A stretch of DNA of 64,000 nucleotides from FEN-1219 sp964503125 (GTDB taxonomy: Bacteria; Pseudomonadota; Gammaproteobacteria; Steroidobacterales; Rariloculaceae). A program made the translations under genes and the position numbers. The stretch spans positions 1 through 64,000 of the forward strand of contig CAZCZE010000052.1 of NCBI GenBank assembly GCA_964503125.1. Reading direction: 5' to 3'. Positions 31,833 to 40,278 of this stretch are shown in pieces. Position 1 is the first letter of the stretch, and every line of letters starts with the position of its first letter. A model generated the notes under the pieces. It was not told the origin of the DNA, did not search any database, and saw only the letters and a list, made by a program, of their open reading frames with translations.

Positions 31833-32732
31833 CTACTCGGCCGGCCGGCGCCGCGCGCGCGGATGCGCCTGGTCGTAGACGTGCGCCAGGTGCTGAAAAT
31901 CGAGGTGCGTGTAGATCTGCGTCGTCGACAGGCTCGCGTGGCCGAGCAGCTCCTGCACGGCGCGCAGGTTGCCGCTCGACTCGAGCAGATGCGTGGCGAA
32001 CGAGTGCCGCAGCATGTGCGGGTGCACGGCCGTCGGCGCGCCCTGCCGCTTCGCCCACGCGTTGACCTGCCTCTGGACGGTGCGCGGGCTCACGCGCCCG
32101 CCGCGGTGGCCGACGAACAGCGCGCGCTCGCCGTGGCGCGTGAGCTCGGGGCGCACGGCGAGCCAATCGTGTAGCGCCGCCAACGCGTGCTTGCCGACCG
32201 GAACGACGCGCGCCTTCGAGCCCTTGCCGACGACGCGCACCGTGCGATCGGCCGCGTCGACATCGCCGAGGTTCAGGCCCACGAGCTCGGCGAGCCGCAG
32301 GCCCGAGGAATAGAACAGCTCGAGCATCGCGCGGTCGCGCAGCGTGAACGGCTCGTCGCCGCTGATCGCGAGCAGGCTCGCGACCTGGTCGGCGTCGAGC
32401 GTCGCGGGCAGGCGCCGCGGCGCCTTCGGCGCCTGCACGTGCACTCCCGCGTTGCTCTTCAAGACGCCGGTCTCGATGAGGTAGTTCAAGAACGTGCGCA
32501 CGGCGGACAAGCGCCGCGCGACGCTGCGCGCGCCCAAGCCCCGCCGATGGCTCTCGGCCGCGAACCGGCGCACGCCGAATGAGTCGAGCGCCGCGAGCGA
32601 CGCGACGCTTTCGCGCTCGCAGAAGCCGAGCAGCGCGCGCAAGTCGTGTTGGTAAGCGGAGACCGTGTGCGGCGACAGCCGCCGCTCCGTCGTAAGCCGC
32701 TGCAAGAACGCTGCGAGCTCGGTCTCTCCCAC
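31833..32732 (-). CDS. xerC: Tyrosine recombinase XerC
   Basis: Chromosome-dimer resolution recombinase, 299 residues. The SAM-like N-terminal domain (LSPHTVSAYQHDLRALLGF) is followed by the catalytic domain with Arg in YSSGLRLAELVGL, Lys in GKGSKARVVP, HxxR in HPHMLRHSFATHLLE, His in LLGHASLSTTQIYTH and Tyr in the same block. Its location between DUF484 and hslV, in the dapF cluster, supports XerC rather than an integrase or XerD. Confidence 0.96.
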   Translation of the reverse strand: MGETELAAFLQRLTTERRLSPHTVSAYQHDLRALLGFCERESVASLAALDSFGVRRFAAESHRRGLGARSVARRLSAVRTFLNYLIETGVLKSNAGVHVQAPKAPRRLPATLDADQVASLLAISGDEPFTLRDRAMLELFYSSGLRLAELVGLNLGDVDAADRTVRVVGKGSKARVVPVGKHALAALHDWLAVRPELTRHGERALFVGHRGGRVSPRTVQRQVNAWAKRQGAPTAVHPHMLRHSFATHLLESSGNLRAVQELLGHASLSTTQIYTHLDFQHLAHVYDQAHPRARRRPAE

Positions 32733-32734
32733 GG

Positions 32735-33445
32735 CTATCCGTCGCGCAGCGCGACGGCCAGCACCTCACCGAGCCGCGCGAGGAAATCCATGCGCTTGCC
32801 GGGATGGAAGTGATCGGGGTCGCGGCTGCCGATGATGAGGAAGCCGAGCCGCGACTCGACCCCGAGCGGCACGAGCGCCGCCGAGGAGATCTCGTCGGCA
32901 TCGCGGTCGAAGATGTTCTTCTGTCGGTCGCGCAGCGGGCCGCAGCGCGGCTTCGCCGCGCGCAAGAACGTGGCAAACGGCCGCACGTCCGCGTCGTCCG
33001 GTCCCAAACGGCGCACGAACCCTTCGCGCACGGCGGCGGCCGGCGCGTCCGGGAACAGCACGAGCACCGCCCGCTCCGCTGCGAAGTCCTCGCGCAAACC
33101 CGTCTCGAGCTGCTCGAGCCGCGCCGCGAGCGTCGGCGCACGCATGAGCTTGAGACAGAGCTGGTGAATCTTCTCGACGAGCGCGTCGTTCTGTCTCGCG
33201 ACGGCGACGAGATCCTTGAGCTGACGCTCGAGCTGCGCGTTGCGCTGCCGCAGCATCGACACCTGGCGCTCGACGAGCGAGATCGATGCGCCGCCGGCGC
33301 GATGGGGCAGCTTCAGGCCGAGCACGAGCGGCGTGTGGCGCTCGAAGAAGTCGGGATGGCTCTTGAGATAGTCGGCGATCGAGTCTTCGGAAAGGGTGTC
33401 CGTCAATGCCGTGCCGACGGCCGCCCCACTCTGTGGCTGACTCAT
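32735..33445 (-). CDS. DUF484 family protein (GAF-like)
   Basis: A 236-residue protein with SIADYLKSHPDFFERHTPLV near the start, a coiled-coil stretch (LVERQVSMLRQRNAQLERQL) and a GAF-like C-terminal half (AALVPLGVESRLGFLIIGSR, then HFHPGKRMDFLARLGEVLA). DUF484 is found between dapF and xerC in many gammaproteobacteria, as here. Its ATG overlaps the dapF stop by 4 bases. Role unknown. Confidence 0.93.
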   Translation of the reverse strand: MSQPQSGAAVGTALTDTLSEDSIADYLKSHPDFFERHTPLVLGLKLPHRAGGASISLVERQVSMLRQRNAQLERQLKDLVAVARQNDALVEKIHQLCLKLMRAPTLAARLEQLETGLREDFAAERAVLVLFPDAPAAAVREGFVRRLGPDDADVRPFATFLRAAKPRCGPLRDRQKNIFDRDADEISSAALVPLGVESRLGFLIIGSRDPDHFHPGKRMDFLARLGEVLAVALRDG

Positions 33446-34263
33446 AGTTCGATCGAGCCCTCGTAGACCGCTGCCGTGGGGCCAGTTTGCCACAGTCGTG
33501 AGCCCGGTCCAGGCCAATTCACCGTGAGCACGCCGCCGGGCAGCTCGACCTCGACCTCCTCGCCGAGCAACCCCCAGCGCCGGCCGACGGCCACGGCCGC
33601 CGCGGCACCCGTGCCGCAGGCCAGCGTCTCGCCGACGCCGCGCTCGTAGACGCGGAGAAGGATGCGCCGCTCGCTCTGCCGCTCCATGAAACCGACATTG
33701 ACGCTCTGCGGGAAGCTCGGATGGCGCTGCAACGCCGCCCCTAGCTCGGCCACGGGCGCCGTCGCTACGGCCTCGACGGCGATCACGGCGTGCGGGTTGC
33801 CCATGGACACCGCGCCGAGCTCGACCGTGCGCCCGGCGACCTCGAGGCGGTACCGATCGCGCTCCGCGGGCACGACGAACGGCAACGCCGCCGGGCGGAA
33901 ATCGGGCACGCCGAGATCGACGCTGACCTCGTCGGCGGACTTTATTCGCGCCTCCACGGCGCCGGCCGGGCTCACGAGCGTGAGCGCGTTGCCGAGGCGC
34001 GGCGCGAGATAGCGCGCGAGGCAGCGCACGCCGTTGCCGCACTGCTCGACCTCGCCGCCATCGGCGTTGAAGACCCGGTAGCTCGCGTCACCCTCGGTCG
34101 GGTGCTCGCTGTCGACGAGCAAGAGCTGGTCGAAGCCGACGCCGCGGCGCCGGTCGCTCAAGCGGCGGACGAGCTCGGGCGCGGGCGGCGCGTGCGCGCT
34201 CGGCCATGGCAGGATCATCACGTCGTTGCCAGCGCCGTTCATCTTGGTGAAGGAGAGCTTCAT
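33442..34263 (-). CDS. dapF: Diaminopimelate epimerase
   Basis: PLP-independent epimerase converting LL- to meso-diaminopimelate for lysine and peptidoglycan. 273 residues from the ATG at 34263 (MKLSFTKMNGAGNDVMIL). Both active-site cysteines are present, in VEQCGNGVRCLARY and TLACGTGAAAAV. GVGFDQLLLVD and MGNPHAVIAV are family blocks. A longer in-frame upstream start at 34302 exists but lacks similarity to the family. First gene of a minus-strand operon dapF-DUF484-xerC-hslVU-DUF971. Confidence 0.96.
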   Translation of the reverse strand: MKLSFTKMNGAGNDVMILPWPSAHAPPAPELVRRLSDRRRGVGFDQLLLVDSEHPTEGDASYRVFNADGGEVEQCGNGVRCLARYLAPRLGNALTLVSPAGAVEARIKSADEVSVDLGVPDFRPAALPFVVPAERDRYRLEVAGRTVELGAVSMGNPHAVIAVEAVATAPVAELGAALQRHPSFPQSVNVGFMERQSERRILLRVYERGVGETLACGTGAAAAVAVGRRWGLLGEEVEVELPGGVLTVNWPGPGSRLWQTGPTAAVYEGSIEL

Positions 34264-34375
34264 GAGGCGCGGTATTTTAGGGCAAATGCCGCGAATGGAC
34301 ATTTGTCATAAGGCTGGCTAACTTAGCGATCCCCATTCGCGTATCCCCAAGAACAACGACTTAAGCGGAGCGCTC

Positions 34376-35023
34376 ATGCGACACATTCTCGTGACGAACG
34401 CCAAAGGCGGCTGCGGCAAGAGCACGATCGCGACCAGCCTGGCGGCCTATTTCGCCTCGGAGGGCTACTCCACGGCGCTCGCCGATTTCGATCCGCAGGC
34501 CTCGGCGCTCTCGTGGCTCGAGCAACGCCCGGCCGACCACGCGCCGATCGCGGCCGTGCGCGGGTTCGAGACGGGGCTCAAGCACGTGCCGCGCAGCGCC
34601 GAGTACGTCATCATCGACTCACCGGCCGGCGCCTACGGCAGCCAGCTGACGGAGCTCGTGCGCAAGGCCGAGACGATCATCGTGCCCGTGCTGCCGTCGC
34701 CCATCGACATCAAGGCCGCCGAGCGGTTCGTCGAGGAGCTGCTCAACATCAGCAAGGTCGCCGACAAGAAGGCCAAAGCGGCGCTCGTCGCCAACCGCGT
34801 GCGCGAGAACACGCTCATCTCCGAGGAGCTCGACGCCGTGCTGTCGCGGCTCAAGGTGCCGTACGTCGCGAGCTTCCGCGAGGCGCAGAACTACAACCGC
34901 GCCTACCAGCGCGGCCTCGGCGTGCATGAGCTGCCGCCGTACCTCGCGTGGCCCGATTGGGAACAGTGGGATCCGCTCATCGAGTGGCTCGATTCGCGAC
35001 GGTCGCAACCCAAGGGCGGTTGA
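34376..35023 (+). CDS. Orphan ParA/MinD-type ATPase
   Basis: A 215-residue deviant-Walker ATPase: ILVTNAKGGCGKSTIATSLA (Walker A with signature Lys), ADFDPQASALSW (switch I), VIIDSPAG (Walker B region), IIVPVLPSPID. No ParB gene or parS-like cluster is next to it. The protein ends LIEWLDSRRSQP. GGAG precedes the ATG by 6 bases. It lies between divergent dapF and convergent hemY. Such short ParA proteins position cell components in some bacteria; the cargo here cannot be told. Confidence 0.88.
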   Translation: MRHILVTNAKGGCGKSTIATSLAAYFASEGYSTALADFDPQASALSWLEQRPADHAPIAAVRGFETGLKHVPRSAEYVIIDSPAGAYGSQLTELVRKAETIIVPVLPSPIDIKAAERFVEELLNISKVADKKAKAALVANRVRENTLISEELDAVLSRLKVPYVASFREAQNYNRAYQRGLGVHELPPYLAWPDWEQWDPLIEWLDSRRSQPKGG

Positions 35024-35029
35024 CTACGG

Positions 35030-36262
35030 TCAACCCGCCTTCGCCTCGAGCTTGTCGCTCGGCGGTGCGAGCGCGCGGGCCGCGGGCAACGGCTCGGCCG
35101 CGACGTCCGTGACGAGCAGGAGCCCCGAGCGAAACGCGAGCAGCGCCTGCTCGCTCTCGCCGAGCTCCGTGAGCAGCCGTCCGTAGAGCGCGTAGGCCGC
35201 AGGCTCGGGAGCCAGCGCCAAGCTCGACTCGAGATAGCTGCGTGCCTTGCCCCAGAGCTCGCTCCCCATGCAGAGCCGCGCCGCGGTCTTCAAAAGCGCC
35301 GCATCCTCGGGATAGGTCTTGAGCCAGGTCTCGACTTGCTTGAGCTGTTTCGCGGGATCGGCGCCTTGCACGTCGCCGTAACTCTGCACGAGCGCCGGGT
35401 GCCAGTCGCGCTTCAGGGCCGCGCGCAATTCGCGCTCGGCCTCGGCTCCGCGGCCGAGCCGCGCGAGCGCGAGCGCGCGCTGCGCGAGCAGCGCGGGCGC
35501 GGCGCGCAGGTCGGGTGTCACCCCGTCCCAGAGTACCGCGAGCCGCTCGGCGGTCAAATCCGCGCTCGCGAGCTCGCCGGTGAGCGCGAGCGCGGCGAGC
35601 TCGTCGCGCTCTGCGGCCGGCAGCGCGGCACGCGCGAGCCGCGGCAGCAGCGCGTAGAGCGCGGCGCGGTCGTCGAGCGCGCGGTACGCGCGGGCGAGCA
35701 GAGCGACGGCCGCCGGCTGCTCGCCGCGCTCGCGCTCGAGCGCCGTGAGCGTCGCGACCGCGGCCGCGGGCTCCTCTGCCCCAAGCTCGAGCGCGGCACG
35801 CGTGAGCCCGGCGCTCGTCGCGCCGTCGGCCGAGATGCCGTGCGCGAGCCTGAGCCACTCGTCGCGCCGCTCCGTCGCGCCCTGGAGCTGCGCCGCGCGC
35901 GCCGCGAGCAGGTAGTTCACGAGGGCCGTGTCTTCGTGCCGCGCGCCTTGCGTCAGCAGCCGCTCGCTGCGCGCCCAGTTGCCGGCGATGAGCTCGAGAA
36001 CTCCGCCCGTGAGGTCGGCGCCGCTGCGCGTGATGCGCCGCTCCGCGCGCGCGGCGCGCCAACGCCGCGGCGCGTCCGCGACCGCCACGAGCGCGCGCAC
36101 GACCAAATAGCCCGCGACGAGCACGATGACGAGACCGGGCACCGACATCTCGACGACGTAGCCGCGAAAGTTCACGAGCACGTAACCGCGGTCCGCGAGC
36201 ACGAAATGCGCGGCGAATGCGCCGAGCACGATCGCGAGCAGCGCCGCGACGCCGAGCCGCAT
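35030..36262 (-). CDS. hemY: HemY-like TPR membrane protein
   Basis: A 410-residue inner-membrane protein with two N-terminal membrane segments (about 4-24 and 41-62) separated by the HemY-type loop GYVLVNFRGYVVEMSVPG, then tetratricopeptide-like helices (ERLLTQGARHEDTALVNYLL, YLESSLALAPEPAAYALYGR). It is linked to heme synthesis in enterobacteria through hemCDXY, but its function is not settled and it is not protoporphyrinogen oxidase. Its ATG overlaps the hemX stop by one base (TGATG). Confidence 0.92.
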   Translation of the reverse strand: MRLGVAALLAIVLGAFAAHFVLADRGYVLVNFRGYVVEMSVPGLVIVLVAGYLVVRALVAVADAPRRWRAARAERRITRSGADLTGGVLELIAGNWARSERLLTQGARHEDTALVNYLLAARAAQLQGATERRDEWLRLAHGISADGATSAGLTRAALELGAEEPAAAVATLTALERERGEQPAAVALLARAYRALDDRAALYALLPRLARAALPAAERDELAALALTGELASADLTAERLAVLWDGVTPDLRAAPALLAQRALALARLGRGAEAERELRAALKRDWHPALVQSYGDVQGADPAKQLKQVETWLKTYPEDAALLKTAARLCMGSELWGKARSYLESSLALAPEPAAYALYGRLLTELGESEQALLAFRSGLLLVTDVAAEPLPAARALAPPSDKLEAKAG

Positions 36263-37416
36263 CAGCGCACCTCGGTGCGCAGCTCGCGCAGCAGGTTCAA
36301 CGAGCCGCTGATGTCGGGAAGGTCGGGATCGATGTCGAACGCGCGTAGCTCGCGCAGCAACATGCGCGCGCCCTCGACTTCGGGGGTGTCGCCGTCGAAA
36401 TCGCGCTCGAGAATCGCGACCGCCACGTCGACGCCGCTGCGAAACGCTTGCTCGTCGCCGCGCAGCGCGGCGATGCGCGCGAGCTCGAGCTCGAGCTCGA
36501 ACTGGCGGCGGCTCAGCGCGCGCTCGGCCGCCGACAGCACCTCCGGCACGGGCTCGCCGCGCCGCTCGATTCGGACGAGGTCGAGCAGCGTGCTCTTGAC
36601 GGCGAGCCAGAGCCGGCCCATGCCCGGCTCCGCGTCGACCGCCTCGGCGTTGCGCTCCGTGAGGTTGAGCAGCGAGTCGGCGCGCAGCGGCAGCTCGTCG
36701 GCGCGCGCGGCGAGTCTGCCCAAGCTGAAGACGACGCCTTCGATGTCGGGCAGCCGCAGGCTGCGCAGCGCGAGCAGCTCGCCGGCGATGGCCTCGCGGA
36801 TCGGCGCAAGTTCGGGCGCACCGATCTCGGCAAGGCGGCTATCCGCGAGACCGAGCGCGGTCACGGCGGTCTCGAGATCGCCGACGAGCGTGAGCTCCGT
36901 GTTCGCCACTGTGAGGTAGTACTCGGCTTCGACGCGCAGCAGGTCGCCGCGCGCGTCGAACGAGCCGCCTTGGACGGCGTCGAGCCGCTGCTCGAGCGCG
37001 ACGAAGCGCCCCGGCAGCGCCTCGAGCCGCTCGCCGAAGCTCGTGTCGAGCTGCCGCAGCGTCGCGATGTCCTCGTTGGTCTCCACGAGACGGTCTTGTA
37101 GCGAGCGTTGGTCGGCGCGCACGCGCTCGAGCGCGACGGCCGCGGCCGCGTCGGTCTCGTCGAGCGAAACGTAGAACTGCCGGTACTGCCACCACATCAT
37201 CGCGGCCACGACGATCGCCATGAACGCGAGCAGCAGGGCTACCGAGCTCGACAACACGGCGCGCTGTACCCCCGGCGGCGGCCGCGATGGCTCGGGCGCG
37301 CCGGGCGCGCCGGGCGCGGCTTTCTCGGCGGCGAGCGAAGCGGCGAGAGTCGCCCACTCCTGGTCCGGCGGCAGCGGCGGCTTGGCGGTTTCGTTGGGGC
37401 CCGGCGTTTCGGTCAT
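36262..37416 (-). CDS. hemX: HemX-like membrane protein
   Basis: A 384-residue protein with a Pro-rich cytoplasmic start, one membrane segment (about 53-75), then a coiled-coil periplasmic domain: WWQYRQFYVSLDETDAAAAV, then LLRVEAEYYLTVANTELTLV and LLRELRAFDIDPDLPDISGS. It is commonly annotated as uroporphyrinogen-III methyltransferase, but no SAM-binding fold is visible, so that label should not be used. It lies 14 bp after algR and overlaps hemY. The usual hemC and hemD genes are not between algR and hemX here. Confidence 0.9.
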   Translation of the reverse strand: MTETPGPNETAKPPLPPDQEWATLAASLAAEKAAPGAPGAPEPSRPPPGVQRAVLSSSVALLLAFMAIVVAAMMWWQYRQFYVSLDETDAAAAVALERVRADQRSLQDRLVETNEDIATLRQLDTSFGERLEALPGRFVALEQRLDAVQGGSFDARGDLLRVEAEYYLTVANTELTLVGDLETAVTALGLADSRLAEIGAPELAPIREAIAGELLALRSLRLPDIEGVVFSLGRLAARADELPLRADSLLNLTERNAEAVDAEPGMGRLWLAVKSTLLDLVRIERRGEPVPEVLSAAERALSRRQFELELELARIAALRGDEQAFRSGVDVAVAILERDFDGDTPEVEGARMLLRELRAFDIDPDLPDISGSLNLLRELRTEVR

Positions 37417-37430
37417 CTTCGCGTCCTCGT

Positions 37431-38180
37431 CTAACGACCCGTCAACCGTTTGCGCAGCTCGGCGAGCTGGCGCCGGCTCACGGCGAGCGGCTCCGCTTCG
37501 CCGCGCAATTTCAATGCGTAGCCTTCGTCGCCCGTGCGCTCGAGCGATTCGACGTGCGCCACGGCCACGAGCAGGCTGCGGTGCGCGCGCACGAAGTCGC
37601 GCGCGAACTCCTCCTCGAGCTGCTTCAAGGATTCGTCGATGAGATCCTCGCCGCGCGTGTGCCGCACCGTGACGTACTTCTGATCGGCGCGAAAGTAGCG
37701 GATCTCTTTTACAGGAATGAGCTTGAGCTCGTCGCGCACCCGCACGGCGACGTGCTGGCGCGTCACGAGCGGCGCGGTCGACGTCGCGAGCACGTGGAGT
37801 TGCGGCAGCTTCAAACGCGAGGCTTGCTTGAGCGCCTGCTCGAGGCGCTCGCGGCGCACGGGCTTCAAGAGATAGCCCACGGCCTGCGAGTCGAACGCCT
37901 CCAGCGCGTACTCGTCGTAGGCCGTCGTAAAAACAATAGCCGGCGGGTTCTCGAGCGCGCCCAAATGCCGCGCGACCTCGATGCCCGTCATGCCCGGCAT
38001 GCGGATGTCGAGCAGCACCACGCTGGGATGGAGCTTGCCGACGAGCGGCAGCGCGTCGGCGCCGCTCGAGCAGACGCCCGCGACGGCGCAGCCCGGCAGC
38101 TCGGCGACGAGGCGCTCGAGCCGCTCGCGCGCCGGCAGCTCGTCGTCGACGATGAGGACGCTTAGGGGTAGCGCGTTCAT
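37431..38180 (-). CDS. algR: AlgR-type LytTR response regulator
   Basis: A 249-residue regulator with an N-terminal receiver (VLIVDDELPARERLERLV, phosphoacceptor Asp in VVLLDIRMPGMTG, Lys in YLLKPVRRERL) and a C-terminal LytTR DNA-binding domain (IPVKEIRYFRADQKYVTVRH and FVRAHRSLLVAVAHVESLER). Its ATG overlaps the algZ stop by 4 bases, making a sensor-regulator pair. In Pseudomonas, AlgR controls alginate and pili; the regulon here is unknown. Confidence 0.94.
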   Translation of the reverse strand: MNALPLSVLIVDDELPARERLERLVAELPGCAVAGVCSSGADALPLVGKLHPSVVLLDIRMPGMTGIEVARHLGALENPPAIVFTTAYDEYALEAFDSQAVGYLLKPVRRERLEQALKQASRLKLPQLHVLATSTAPLVTRQHVAVRVRDELKLIPVKEIRYFRADQKYVTVRHTRGEDLIDESLKQLEEEFARDFVRAHRSLLVAVAHVESLERTGDEGYALKLRGEAEPLAVSRRQLAELRKRLTGR

Positions 38181-39343
38181 TCCGAGTAGGGAAAGCGCAT
38201 GGTGACGCGATAACGATCGGGCTCTTGATCGATCGTCAACGAGCCGCGACCGCCGTAGGCGAGGTCGAGCCGCTGGCGGATGTTGTCGAGCGCGATGCGG
38301 TTGCCCGCGCGCTCCTCGGCGCCGGCGCGCGGCGGCGCCACGGGGTTGCTCACGACGATCTCGATCTCGCCGCCGACGACGCTTCCTTTCACCGTGACCG
38401 TGCCGCCGTTCTCGAGCGGCTCGATGCCGTGATAGATCGCGTTCTCGAGCAGCGGCTGGACCGTGAGCCCCGGCACGAACGCGCGCATCGGCAGCTCGGC
38501 GACGTCCCAGCTCACGGCGAGCCTACTCCCAAGCCGCAGCGCCTCTATGCGTTGATAGATGCGCGTGAGCTCGAGCTCCTCCTTGAGGCGCAGCGGGCTG
38601 TGCGAGTCGCGCAGCGTGGCGCGGAAGAGATCGGCCAAATCCTCGACGGCTTCCTCGGCGCGCTTCGGGTCGCTGCGCGTCAGCGCCGCGATCGTGTTCA
38701 TGCTGTTGAAGAGGAAGTGCGGCCGGATGCGCGCCTGCAGCGCTTGAATGCGCGATTGCGCCTCGGCGCGCAGATGCTTCTGCCACTGATGGGTGACGAA
38801 GAAGTAACGCAGCAACAGCGCCGTGACGATGACGGCGATGCCGCAGTTGCGCAGCAGGAACGGCCAGTGCTCGCTCGGGAACAACGTCGACGTGACGCCG
38901 CCCGCGCCGAACGCCGTGCCGAGCCAGAGCGCGAGCTCCGAGATCAGCGCCGTGTTGAGCAACATGAGCGCGAACACGGCGAGCGAGCTTGTTGCGACGC
39001 TCAAGGCGGCGAGCCAGCGGCGCGAGTAGCAGAGCAAGCCCGCGCTCGTGAGGCCGACCCACTGCAAGAACATCGAGATGCGTGCGAGCTCGTTGAGGAA
39101 CGCCGCATCGGGGCGCGCGAGCGCGAGCGTGACGGCGACGAGCTCGGCCACCAGTACGACCGCGAACACCATGCGCGGCGCGCAGAAGTCCGGAATGAAG
39201 AAGGCGTCGAGCGAGGCATCGAGCGGCGAGGTCGACGCGGGCGCGGAGCCGGCGACCGAGGCGCTCGGCCGCGGCGGCGGTACTAACGTCGTGCGCGGCG
39301 TGGAGGCTTCGGCGGCGCGCTCACTCGCACCAGTCTTGGACAT
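38177..39343 (-). CDS. algZ: AlgZ/FimS-type LytS-family sensor kinase
   Basis: A 388-residue protein. After a 45-residue soluble start come several membrane segments (about 58-160), then a His_kinase domain: IQALQARIRPHFLFNSMNTI with the phospho-His, LKEELELTRIYQRIEALRLG, LTVQPLLENAIYHGIEP (N box) and ALDNIRQRLDLAYGG. This is the LytS/FimS pattern paired with AlgR. The ATG lies inside the 3' end of the upstream DUF4124 gene (23-bp overlap). Confidence 0.93.
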   Translation of the reverse strand: MSKTGASERAAEASTPRTTLVPPPRPSASVAGSAPASTSPLDASLDAFFIPDFCAPRMVFAVVLVAELVAVTLALARPDAAFLNELARISMFLQWVGLTSAGLLCYSRRWLAALSVATSSLAVFALMLLNTALISELALWLGTAFGAGGVTSTLFPSEHWPFLLRNCGIAVIVTALLLRYFFVTHQWQKHLRAEAQSRIQALQARIRPHFLFNSMNTIAALTRSDPKRAEEAVEDLADLFRATLRDSHSPLRLKEELELTRIYQRIEALRLGSRLAVSWDVAELPMRAFVPGLTVQPLLENAIYHGIEPLENGGTVTVKGSVVGGEIEIVVSNPVAPPRAGAEERAGNRIALDNIRQRLDLAYGGRGSLTIDQEPDRYRVTMRFPYSE

Positions 39344-39779
39344 CCGCCGTCGCCTTGGCGCGTGCGTCGGCTACCGCTACGTCGTCGAGATACTCGCGCT
39401 CGCCGGCGGCGTTGGTCCTGAACAGGCGTCGCGACAGCGTGTAACGCTCGTGGCGCTCGCGGGCGACCTCGCAGTTCTTGGCCCGTTGCTCGCGCAGCTC
39501 GCCGGCCGACGGCCCGTCGGACAGCGTCGGATTGCCGGGCGCGTCGGGCAGAGCCGCGGCCGTGTTGGCGGCGCCGGGCGCGCGCGCCGCCGGCGCGTTG
39601 GCGCTCGGCCGCGCGGCTACGGGGCGCGTCGACGTGACGAACTCAGAGTCCGCCCCCTGCGGCCGATCGGTGAAGCTCACCGTCCCGTCGGCTGCGGTGG
39701 AGCGATAGACGTCGGCGCCGTAGGCGGCCGTGCCCAGCAGTGCCAGGAGTAAGGTGCCGTGGGCGATTCGGACGTTCAT
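39321..39779 (-). CDS. Secreted DUF4124 domain protein
   Basis: A 152-residue protein with a signal peptide (MNVRIAHGTLLLALLGTAAYG) then the short DUF4124 beta motif DVYRSTAADGTVSFTDRPQG. An Ala/Pro-rich linker follows, then a helical segment with a Cys pair (KNCEVARERHERY and the terminal DVQDWCE). The ATG at 39779 was chosen; a longer start at 39848 would place extra residues before the signal peptide. It precedes algZ with overlap, so it may belong to the same transcript. Function unknown. Confidence 0.82.
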   Translation of the reverse strand: MNVRIAHGTLLLALLGTAAYGADVYRSTAADGTVSFTDRPQGADSEFVTSTRPVAARPSANAPAARAPGAANTAAALPDAPGNPTLSDGPSAGELREQRAKNCEVARERHERYTLSRRLFRTNAAGEREYLDDVAVADARAKATADVQDWCE

Positions 39780-39984
39780 GGTTTCGCGCTCTGAGGCAGC
39801 TGGATCCCGCGAGTTTAACAACCGTGGCCCTAGGTTCGTGTGACTCAAATCACGCCGTTTCCCGGCCCTTCAGGGCTCAACATTAAGTCAAATCTTATGG
39901 CGCGCCTAGAGCACCGGCTATGATCGCGTTTCTGGCCAATACCTTGAGATTCAGTGCTGGCAACCCGCCGGTGGAGAACGTGCA

Positions 39985-40245
39985 ATGGACTCTAGATCGA
40001 CGCGCTTCAGTTTGGACGAGCTCGCCCGCCAGCTGGCCGAGTCGGTGCCGCGAAACCTCAAGGTGCTCGGCCAGGATCTGGAGCGCAACTTCAAGACGCT
40101 GCTCCAGTCGGGGATCGAGCGCATGGAGCTCGTGAGCCGTGAGGAGTTCGACCTGCAACGCGCCGTCCTCGAGCGCACGCGCGCCAAGCTCGAGCAAATG
40201 GAGACGCGCCTCGGCGAGCTCGAAAAGGGCCTGTCGAAGTCCTAA
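39985..40245 (+). CDS. ubiK: UbiK-like accessory factor (BMFP/YqiC family)
   Basis: An 86-residue coiled-coil protein: FSLDELARQLAESVPRNLKV, then EFDLQRAVLERTRAKLEQME and TRLGELEKGL, matching the BMFP-domain family that trimerises and supports aerobic ubiquinone synthesis with UbiJ. It precedes comM/yifB by 33 bp, a common gammaproteobacterial order. The 205-bp region upstream is AT-richer and probably holds divergent promoters for this gene and the DUF4124 gene, but no strong box was identified. Confidence 0.9.
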   Translation: MDSRSTRFSLDELARQLAESVPRNLKVLGQDLERNFKTLLQSGIERMELVSREEFDLQRAVLERTRAKLEQMETRLGELEKGLSKS

Positions 40246-40278
40246 CTGCCGGCCGCCCGCCGCGGCCGTAGGCCGCGC

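Noticed and set aside
31833..32732. Tyrosine recombinase as a phage or island integrase
   Set aside because: Its context between dapF-DUF484 and hslVU and its length are those of XerC.
36262..37416. Uroporphyrinogen-III C-methyltransferase activity for HemX
   Set aside because: No SAM-binding fold or CysG-like motif is present; the protein is a membrane-anchored coiled coil.
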